Source: JADLDV01 sp964546355
GTDB taxonomy: Bacteria; Patescibacteriota; Minisyncoccia; Phycocordibacterales; UBA9973
Assembly: GCA_964546355.1 (NCBI GenBank)
Contig: CAZJJM010000038.1
Coordinates: 1-5,068, forward strand
DNA: 5,068 bases
Direction: 5' to 3'
A model generated the notes under the pieces. It was not told where the DNA came from and searched no databases. It saw only the letters and a list, made by a program, of their open reading frames with translations. Shown piece after piece: positions 1 to 5,068 of this stretch (its first letter is position 1; every line of letters begins with the position of its first letter). Both the position numbers and the translations under genes were made by a program.

Positions 1-28
1 TTGTATTAGAACGTTTTTAACTTATTAT
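1..28 (-). other. Likely start of the leader of an off-window transcript
   Basis: Immediately downstream of the leftward promoter. Minus-strand sequence here contains GTTAAAAACGTT. No start codon with a ribosome-binding site and no recognisable RNA gene begins before the window edge. Confidence 0.35.
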
Positions 29-57
29 ATTATATATTAGTATAAATAATATGTCAA
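29..57 (-). promoter_or_regulatory. Full-consensus sigma-70-type promoter firing leftward
   Basis: On the minus strand: -35 box TTGACA at 52-57, a 17-bp spacer at 35-51, and -10 box TATAAT at 29-34. All 12 consensus positions match with the optimal spacing. A second TATAAT overlaps at 24-29 but would give a 22-bp spacer. The AT-rich inverted repeat lies directly upstream, where an UP element would sit. Transcription should begin near positions 20-24 and leave the window, so the gene served is not visible. A strong constitutive promoter of this kind often serves a stable RNA or a highly expressed gene, but that is a guess here. AT-richness raises the chance of -10 look-alikes, but a perfect -35 at exactly 17 bp is hard to put down to that. 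Confidence 0.75.
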
Positions 58-82
58 GTAAAACATTATAAAAATGTTTTAC
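58..82 (-). repeat. Perfect inverted repeat (10-bp stem, 5-nt loop) after murJ
   Basis: On the minus strand the arms GTAAAACATT and AATGTTTTAC are exact reverse complements separated by TTTAT. The element lies 56 bp past the murJ stop. The stem is mostly A-T with four G-C pairs, and no T-tract follows on either strand, so it is not a standard intrinsic terminator. It could still be a weak transcript-end hairpin for the leftward operon. Its left-hand edge touches the -35 box of the promoter at 29-57 with no gap, so it could equally be an operator or an UP-element-like stretch. The symmetry is certain; the role is not. Confidence 0.6.
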
Positions 83-138
83 CAATAAATATACAGCTTA
101 AGACTTTTACTACTTTTCTATCACCTAATTGGCTATTC
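83..138. other. Non-coding 3' flank of murJ, nothing recognised
   Basis: Fifty-six bp between the murJ stop and the inverted repeat. It is AT-rich, with no open frame of note, no ribosome-binding site and no GC-rich stem with a T-run. A 6-bp CTTAAG palindrome is the only symmetry noticed. It would form the 3' untranslated end of the murJ transcript. Confidence 0.5.
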
Positions 139-1830
139 TTATAATTCAGTCGCAGGAGGAATTACCTTAGATTTCCAGAACTTACTATGTAAAGTACTCT
201 TGAGTTCAATAAACTGTTCATTTTTCATCAGACCCAAAATAAAGATACCGAAAATAATACCTACTATTCCTGCAAAAAAACCTTGAAGAAAAATGCCGAA
301 AAATGTTTCTTGGTTAAATACTGGAGCAAACACTCCAAGTGCATGATACGATGTAAATCCCATAAAACATGCTGCCGAAAAAGATTGCATGAATGTTTTT
401 CCGAAAAATGATTCTGTTCTTCCTTTGAGGAAATCTTTTTGGAAACATATCCACAATATAAAGAAGTTAACAATCGAGCCGATTGAATATGCGAGTGGCA
501 ACATAAGGAGTTTTGTGTTGGCGACATCATCAACACGCAGTAATGATTCTATAAAATATCTCATTACGGGAGTATGGTCATACACAGAGACAAGGCCGAA
601 TGATCCAACAACAATAAGAACTGAAGAAATGATATTCACAGTCAATGGCCTCTTGGTATTTCCTGAAGCATAATACCCTCTCACAAGAAGTGCAATAAGA
701 TTTTGTGCAACAAGTGAAATGACGAAGAGCGCAAGTGCTGCAGCAGTCAGACGTGTATCCGCCCAAGAAAATCTTCCTGAACCGAGAATAACACGCACGA
801 TTTGTGCGCGAAGTACGATAAAGAGACACATGACCGGTAGTGACCAAAAAATAATCTGTCGCCCAGCAACTTTGATATGATTAAGGAATCCTTCTTTGTC
901 TTCTTTTGAATAAAACTTGGCGAGAATCGGAAATGCTGCAACAGCATAACTAACACCAAAAATATTCACAGGTACAGACTGGAGATTGTATGAGAATGTA
1001 AAAATAGAAATCGACCCAGGAGCAAAAAGTGACGCGAGAGAAACAATACCCATAATTGCAATACTATTCATAGCGAGTCCGAGTGTTCGAGGTAAAGACA
1101 ACTTCACTACGTCACGTAATTCTACCCAATCAATCTTCCTTGTAATGCGGAGGATATACCCGTGTCGTGCAATCACTGGAATTTGTATAATCAATTGCAA
1201 TAATGCTCCAAGGATGACACCAAGCGCAAGACCAACAACACCAAAATATTTAGAGAAAAGAAGTATTCCAATCAAAATTCCAATATTATAAAAAACTGGT
1301 CCAAGTGCATAGACAAAAAATTTCTTATGGAATTGAGTAACGGTCGCAACAAGATTTGATATACCAAATAATATTGGAGAGATTAGCATGATACGACTCA
1401 CTTGTACCAATGTATGCAATTGATCTCCGGAAAACCCTGGTGCAAGTAATTTTGCAAACCATGGCATAAAAATACATACAACAACACTGATTCCAATCAT
1501 CACGAGTAGAAACGCAGTAAATACTTCATTTAAGAATCGTTTTGATTCATGTGTTCCGTGTTGTTCATCATGATCATGATGTTTGATGAAAAACGGGACG
1601 AGTACCGTAATCGACGCAAGCGACGCAATTGATATGTATAGAAAATCTGGAATACGAAACGCTGCATAATAGACGTCCAATGATGGACTTGGACCAAACA
1701 TGTGCGCAAGTAATCTATCTCGCACTAATGCCAAAATTTGTGAACAAAACGCAAACAAACCAAGCAACAATGCAGCTTGGTTGATGTTCGGTATTTCTTT
1801 ATGAAAGTAGGATAGGATTTTTTTGACCAT
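139..1830 (-). CDS. murJ: MurJ-type lipid II flippase (MVF/MviN family)
   Basis: A 563-residue integral membrane protein of the MOP superfamily. In the family it flips lipid II, the peptidoglycan precursor, from the inner to the outer face of the cytoplasmic membrane. About 14 hydrophobic helices can be traced. Recognition comes from the N-terminal signature: SQILALVRDRLLAHMFG (30-46), SLDVYYAAFRIPDFLY (50-65), and further on NLQSVPVNIFGVSYAVAAFP (282-301) and LLVRGYYASGNTKRP (381-395). It is about 50 residues longer than E. coli MurJ (511), partly from a longer loop near 414-440 and a longer C-terminus. Unusual features are a His/Asp-rich loop at 84-94 and loss of cavity arginines (see findings). 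The ATG is the furthest upstream possible start: the same frame holds the TAG of the preceding gene 3 codons earlier. No Shine-Dalgarno is visible (preceding bases ACTAGTACTTCTGT), so translation probably depends on coupling to the ligase-like gene. The stop is TAA. It is the last gene of the visible cluster. The family call is secure; flippase activity is inferred. Confidence 0.93.
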   Translation of the reverse strand: MVKKILSYFHKEIPNINQAALLLGLFAFCSQILALVRDRLLAHMFGPSPSLDVYYAAFRIPDFLYISIASLASITVLVPFFIKHHDHDEQHGTHESKRFLNEVFTAFLLVMIGISVVVCIFMPWFAKLLAPGFSGDQLHTLVQVSRIMLISPILFGISNLVATVTQFHKKFFVYALGPVFYNIGILIGILLFSKYFGVVGLALGVILGALLQLIIQIPVIARHGYILRITRKIDWVELRDVVKLSLPRTLGLAMNSIAIMGIVSLASLFAPGSISIFTFSYNLQSVPVNIFGVSYAVAAFPILAKFYSKEDKEGFLNHIKVAGRQIIFWSLPVMCLFIVLRAQIVRVILGSGRFSWADTRLTAAALALFVISLVAQNLIALLVRGYYASGNTKRPLTVNIISSVLIVVGSFGLVSVYDHTPVMRYFIESLLRVDDVANTKLLMLPLAYSIGSIVNFFILWICFQKDFLKGRTESFFGKTFMQSFSAACFMGFTSYHALGVFAPVFNQETFFGIFLQGFFAGIVGIIFGIFILGLMKNEQFIELKSTLHSKFWKSKVIPPATEL

Positions 1831-1839
1831 ACAGAAGTA

Positions 1840-4212
1840 CTAGTTTTTTGTGGTAGCTTTTTTGACCACAGGAGTAGCATTTGAGACTGTTTCAGATTTT
1901 GACTCTTCTGTTGTTGCAGGTACTGGATTATCTGTGTTTATACCTGCATCAATTGATTGACCTTGCTCCAAATTCTTTAATGCTTTTTTGATAGTCTCAT
2001 TCTCTGGAAAACGAGTTTTGAGAATTTTGATTTGTTCAAGCGCTTGAGTTGATTTCCCTGTTTTATCATACGCACGTGCAAGCATAAATCTACTTGTATC
2101 AAAAAGTGGATTCAATATAACAGAACGCTCAAAAGATGTTACTGAACTTACATATTGTGATGCATTGAATTCAGATATACCTTTCCAATAAAATGCTTTT
2201 GTATCGTTTGGTGATTTTAATGCACCAGTAGTTGCGTATTCTATTGCCTTGCTCGTATTGCCAAGCGATGTTTCAAGTTGTGATAAAAATACATATCCAT
2301 CTACAAAATTTTGTTTTTGTGAGACCGCCTCAAGTGCAAGTGTTCTAGCTTTTGATGAATCTTGGTTTGCAACTTCAAGTCCAGCACGGAGTAATGTAAT
2401 GTCTGGATTTTTTGGTGACAATTTTTGAGCTTGAATAAATGCTGATTTTGATTGATCATATGCACCTGTAACTTTCAGAGGAATAATCGCTTGATACACA
2501 GAAGCAAGATTGACCCAGTTATCTGGAAGAGTTTCGTCAAAAGATATTGCTCGCTTACCAGCAAGTTGTGCCGCATCTAATGTTGCTTGAAGTTCTGGTT
2601 GAATTGATTCTACTGAAACAGACTTTTGATTCAAGTATGTACCTAGTTTTTGCAAATAAATTCCTGCGAGTGAGCGATACATGGCGTCAGTAGGTGCGAG
2701 AACAATCGCCTGTGTGACCTTGCGTTCTTTTGTATCGATAGAATTTGTTTGAAAACTACTACCATACAATGAATTTGCCCAAAATGTTTTAACAGTACGA
2801 TATCCAAGTGTCATTACACCGATCATACACGCAATAAGAATAAGGATTGAGAAGAAACTCACGCGTGGGTCAGTCAACAATTCAATCGTACCTGTTTTCA
2901 TATACCCTGACTGCACAAGTGTCGCCAAAAAGATACCCATAAACACGAAGCCAAACACCAACATAATCATGTTTGGGGTATATATGAAAAATGCACCAAG
3001 ACAATAAAGGGACACAGTAAACGATGAAAAAGCGAAGAAGAAGTCATTTTTCTTCAGATCTGCATATTCTTTGAAAATTGTTTTGAATCCTTTTATCACA
3101 AACCACAATACGAACACGAGCCACAACAATCCTCCAAGAATACCTTGTGTAATAAATATTGTCGGAACATATCCAAACCCAGCATTAAATGTTACGTTCC
3201 AAAAATCAGTTGAGATAATTGATGTAGGTTTGTAGGTATTCCACACAGAAAAGAAATGATTCGGACCAATACCGAGCACTGGGTTATGTTTTACTGATTG
3301 CGTGAAAACCTGGGTTGTGGTCAGAACAGACGGACGGACTTCGAAAGATTGGATGTTGAACACTCTACCAAGAACAGGACCGACACTGGCATTTGCAAGA
3401 ATAAATATCAATGAAACAATGACAAGAGTGAACCCCACAAGTGGAATTGGTCGTTCTTTTTTTTGTTCATCACTTTTATTTCTGTCGAAAAATGAAATTT
3501 TAAAAATGAAGATGAATAGCGATAGAACTCCGACAAGTATCCATGCGGGCATAAAATTAACCGCAGCTAGAGCAGCCGCAGAGAGCCCGAGAAAAACATA
3601 CAGACCTATCTTTATTTGTTTTGTTACTACAAAAAACTCAAGACAAGAAAGGACAAGTACAACTATCATGCCGAGAAATAACGCGAAATCATTCCATGAG
3701 CCAAGCACTGTTACCGCATCACCCCAGAGTGTTGCTGAACCTATTGATTTCATAAATATCATGCGTACTACTTGGACAACCATAGCGAGAAGACTTCCAC
3801 CGATCAACACAAAATACAATTGCATTGTTCGTTCTTTTACATTGAAATATGCAAAAGAAAAAAAGAATGCAAGAACGAGAGAAAGGATACTAAGCGCAGT
3901 ATCAGTCTCGAAACCACGACCAAATAGTGATGTGGTTACTGTCGGAGAGAAAAGAGCTGAAACAACAGCAATCACAGGCAATGTCCACGCAAGAAGTGCA
4001 ATTGGATGTTTCAAAAAAGTAACCTTACCATCAGCAAGACGTGCAAACAACCAAAAAAGAGCACAGAGGAAAACACCTAGAGAGAAAACTGTCATTTTAA
4101 CAACTCCATTTGACACAAACGGTGCTATAACGAGTGGTAATACTCCAAGTGCTCCAAAAAGAGAACTTACTGATAATTTTTGTAATATGGTCATCTTTTT
4201 TGTTTCTTGCAT
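1840..4212 (-). CDS. O-antigen ligase/polymerase-like membrane protein with C-terminal TPR domain
   Basis: A 790-residue protein. By eye it has about 13 membrane helices between residues 13 and 471 (near 13-33, 40-58, 71-89, 106-123, 132-152, 176-196, 202-218, 222-239, 258-274, 351-374, 391-411, 414-434, 453-471). Lys/Arg-rich loops alternate with uncharged ones, giving N-inside and the C-terminal half outside. Wzy_C-like signs are GRGFETD in loop 3-4 (Arg99), VLGSWNDFA near 169-177, and NPVLGIGPNHF (310-320; 3253-3285) in the long outer loop 275-350. Members of this superfamily polymerise or transfer undecaprenyl-linked glycans to lipid A, protein or other acceptors; the substrate here is unknown. 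Residues about 500-750 are TPR-type helical repeats, with A/G spacing as in WVNLASVYQAI and SRFMLARAYDKTGK and Pro at repeat ends. Residues 751-790 are a Ser/Thr/Ala/Glu-rich, probably disordered tail ending Lys-rich. The position usually held by His-Asn reads Phe342-Asn343. It could instead be a ligase-fold protein of unrelated function. The start is set by GGAGA 10 nt upstream. murJ follows after 9 bp. Confidence 0.8.
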   Translation of the reverse strand: MQETKKMTILQKLSVSSLFGALGVLPLVIAPFVSNGVVKMTVFSLGVFLCALFWLFARLADGKVTFLKHPIALLAWTLPVIAVVSALFSPTVTTSLFGRGFETDTALSILSLVLAFFFSFAYFNVKERTMQLYFVLIGGSLLAMVVQVVRMIFMKSIGSATLWGDAVTVLGSWNDFALFLGMIVVLVLSCLEFFVVTKQIKIGLYVFLGLSAAALAAVNFMPAWILVGVLSLFIFIFKISFFDRNKSDEQKKERPIPLVGFTLVIVSLIFILANASVGPVLGRVFNIQSFEVRPSVLTTTQVFTQSVKHNPVLGIGPNHFFSVWNTYKPTSIISTDFWNVTFNAGFGYVPTIFITQGILGGLLWLVFVLWFVIKGFKTIFKEYADLKKNDFFFAFSSFTVSLYCLGAFFIYTPNMIMLVFGFVFMGIFLATLVQSGYMKTGTIELLTDPRVSFFSILILIACMIGVMTLGYRTVKTFWANSLYGSSFQTNSIDTKERKVTQAIVLAPTDAMYRSLAGIYLQKLGTYLNQKSVSVESIQPELQATLDAAQLAGKRAISFDETLPDNWVNLASVYQAIIPLKVTGAYDQSKSAFIQAQKLSPKNPDITLLRAGLEVANQDSSKARTLALEAVSQKQNFVDGYVFLSQLETSLGNTSKAIEYATTGALKSPNDTKAFYWKGISEFNASQYVSSVTSFERSVILNPLFDTSRFMLARAYDKTGKSTQALEQIKILKTRFPENETIKKALKNLEQGQSIDAGINTDNPVPATTEESKSETVSNATPVVKKATTKN

Positions 4213-4298
4213 AAATATGTAATCTCCAAAAATATCGAGTACGGAAAAAGTACAGCAATATCGCTAATAAATATACCTCTATTGTACTACAAAGACCT
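4213..4298 (-). other. Intergenic spacer between leuS and the ligase-like gene
   Basis: An 86-bp spacer. Reading on the minus strand I find only weak promoter-like elements: TACAAT at 4281-4286 and TATATT at 4270-4275, neither with a credible -35 box at 16-18 bp. There is no GC-rich hairpin with a T-run, so no intrinsic terminator is visible after leuS. This fits read-through from leuS into the next gene. Three small symmetrical elements are present: a perfect 5+1+5 palindrome TTGTAGTACAA (4282-4292), a near-palindrome AGCGATATTGCT (4254-4265), and GTAC repeats flanking 7 nt (4239-4253). They could be operator-like or chance in AT-rich DNA. Confidence 0.5.
4223..4227 (-). promoter_or_regulatory. 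Ribosome binding site of the ligase-like gene
   Basis: GGAGA on the minus strand, 10 nt before the ATG at 4210-4212. It is a good Shine-Dalgarno match and supports that ATG over the second in-frame Met (codon 7, 4192-4194), which is preceded only by A-rich sequence with no comparable site. Confidence 0.7.
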
Positions 4299-5068
4299 TT
4301 AACAAACGATGTTGATAAGTTTACCTGGCACATATATAACTCGCTTGATTTCCTTGCCTTCTATCCATGGGAGAATTTTTTCATCACGAAGTGCATGGGC
4401 TTCGATTAATTCTTTTTGCATACCTGTATCGAAACGAAGTTCGGCACGCACTTTTCCATTCACCTGCACAACGATAGTCATTTGTTGATCGATAAGTTTT
4501 TTCGGATTATGTGTTGGCCATGACGCAGTATGAATACTTCCCTTTTGACCGAACTGTTTCCAGAGTACATCTGTCATATGTGGTGCAAATGGCGCGAGTA
4601 TTTGTATAAACATAAGATATTCACGAACTGCAAGTACCTCACCTTCCTTTTGTAACGTATTCTCGATATCATTCACGCAAATCATCATTGCAGAAATTGC
4701 TGTATTGAACCCAAACGAATGAATATCCTCAGTAACTTTCTTGATTGCTTTATGAATACTTCTTTCTATATTCTCTGAAGATTTTGCAGTTGCTTGTGTT
4801 GCAACTTTTTCACCGAGCCTCCATACGCGTTCAACAAATCGCCGTGAACCAATGATACTCTCTGTACTCCATGGCTGACTTGCTTCAAATGGCCCCATGA
4901 ACATTTCGTAGACACGAAGCGTATCAGCACCATATGTTGCGACAATATCATCTGGATTGATCACATTACCCCAACGTTTACTCATCTTGCGTCCATCTGT
5001 CGCCATGATGAGTCCTTGATTACGAAGTGCTTTGAACGGTTCTTTTGTAGGAACATACCCAAGGTCAT
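4299..5068 (-). CDS. leuS: Leucyl-tRNA synthetase, C-terminal part (5' end outside window)
   Basis: Class I aminoacyl-tRNA synthetase that charges tRNA-Leu with leucine in the cytoplasm. The open frame runs off the right edge: 255 complete codons are visible, starting Asp-Leu-Gly-Tyr, so the ATG at 5006 is internal and not the true start. Seen from the N-terminal side: the EPFKALRNQGLI segment, then the ATP-site signature loop as KMSKR (4974-4988) followed by WGNVINPDDIV and YGADTLR. Next comes the helical anticodon-binding domain (about visible residues 55-190, beginning near FVERVWRLGEKV). Last is the small C-terminal domain with VQVNGKVRAELRF, ending VPGKLINIVC, the usual LeuRS terminus. 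The catalytic N-terminal half, HIGH motif and editing domain are off-window. The stop is TAA. It is the upstream neighbour of the ligase-like gene, 86 bp away on the same strand. The family call is certain; the KMSKR variant is discussed as a finding. Confidence 0.97.
   Translation of the reverse strand, partial: DLGYVPTKEPFKALRNQGLIMATDGRKMSKRWGNVINPDDIVATYGADTLRVYEMFMGPFEASQPWSTESIIGSRRFVERVWRLGEKVATQATAKSSENIERSIHKAIKKVTEDIHSFGFNTAISAMMICVNDIENTLQKEGEVLAVREYLMFIQILAPFAPHMTDVLWKQFGQKGSIHTASWPTHNPKKLIDQQMTIVVQVNGKVRAELRFDTGMQKELIEAHALRDEKILPWIEGKEIKRVIYVPGKLINIVC

Noticed and set aside
1..30. Plus-strand promoter with TTGTAT at 1-6
   Set aside because: There is no matching -10 at proper spacing, and no plus-strand gene follows.
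58..82. Calling the inverted repeat a Rho-independent terminator
   Set aside because: The stem is A/T-dominated and no T-tract follows on either strand, so I list it only as an inverted repeat with a possible transcript-end role.
986..1291. Plus-strand 101-codon open frame within murJ
   Set aside because: Antisense shadow of MurJ codons with no ribosome-binding site or domain; likewise the other short frames between 264 and 959.
3302..4222. 306-codon plus-strand open frame antisense to the ligase-like gene
   Set aside because: It is Arg/Thr/Lys-rich with no recognisable domain and mirrors codons of the membrane helices on the other strand. The minus-strand gene has a ribosome-binding site, TM topology and TPR repeats, so this is a shadow.
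4270..4286. Promoter for the ligase-like gene from TACAAT or TATATT
   Set aside because: No -35 element better than about 3 of 6 matches lies at 16-18 bp; AT-rich chance matches are likely.
4097..4333. Minus-strand 78-codon frame bridging the leuS end and the ligase-like start
   Set aside because: It overlaps both real genes in another frame, has no family resemblance, and its ATG has no supporting context.
4986..5006. ATG at 5004-5006 as the leuS start
   Set aside because: The frame stays open to the window edge with typical LeuRS sequence (EPFKALRNQGLI) upstream, so this Met is internal.
1..5068. CRISPR array, tRNA/rRNA, insertion sequence or defence genes
   Set aside because: No repeated spacer pattern, cloverleaf-like segment, transposase or terminal repeats were seen; three coding genes fill nearly the whole window.

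Overview
The window is AT-rich and holds three closely packed genes, all on the minus strand. In transcription order (right to left) they are the 3' part of leuS (leucyl-tRNA synthetase), a 790-residue polytopic membrane protein with an O-antigen-ligase/polymerase-like core and a C-terminal TPR domain, and a complete murJ-type lipid II flippase gene of 563 codons. The genes use TAA, TAG and TAA stops. No TGA occurs in frame and Trp is TGG, so the standard bacterial code fits and the UGA-recoding lineages are unlikely. The style of the proteins points to a Patescibacteria/CPR bacterium, most likely Parcubacteria-like: a LeuRS with KMSKR-WGN, a MurJ with an LVRDRLLA...RIPDFLY start, and a Wzy-like protein with a TPR tail. 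This placement is inference from recognition, not from a search.

Layout: positions 4299-5068 are the end of leuS, cut by the window edge. Positions 4213-4298 are a short spacer with a ribosome-binding site and small palindromes but no convincing promoter. Positions 1840-4212 are the ligase-like/TPR gene. Only 9 bp separate its stop from the murJ start (139-1830), and the two genes are in the same frame. Positions 1-138 are a very AT-rich non-coding stretch. It holds a perfect 10-bp-stem inverted repeat directly abutting a full-consensus sigma-70-type promoter (TTGACA, 17 bp, TATAAT) that fires leftward, out of the window, toward an unseen transcript.

How they may work together: the ligase-like protein and MurJ are both membrane proteins that handle undecaprenyl-linked envelope precursors in their families, and their tight coupling suggests a small cell-envelope operon behind leuS. 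The most notable points are: (i) the MurJ homologue appears to lack three of the four cavity arginines known to matter in E. coli MurJ; (ii) the ligase-like protein has Phe-Asn where its relatives usually carry a His-Asn pair, and its TPR domain is predicted to lie outside the membrane; (iii) the hairpin-plus-consensus-promoter arrangement at the left end. I see no mobile element, CRISPR array, RNA gene or defence system, and no clearly new system. The interest lies in divergent family members and the regulatory stretch.
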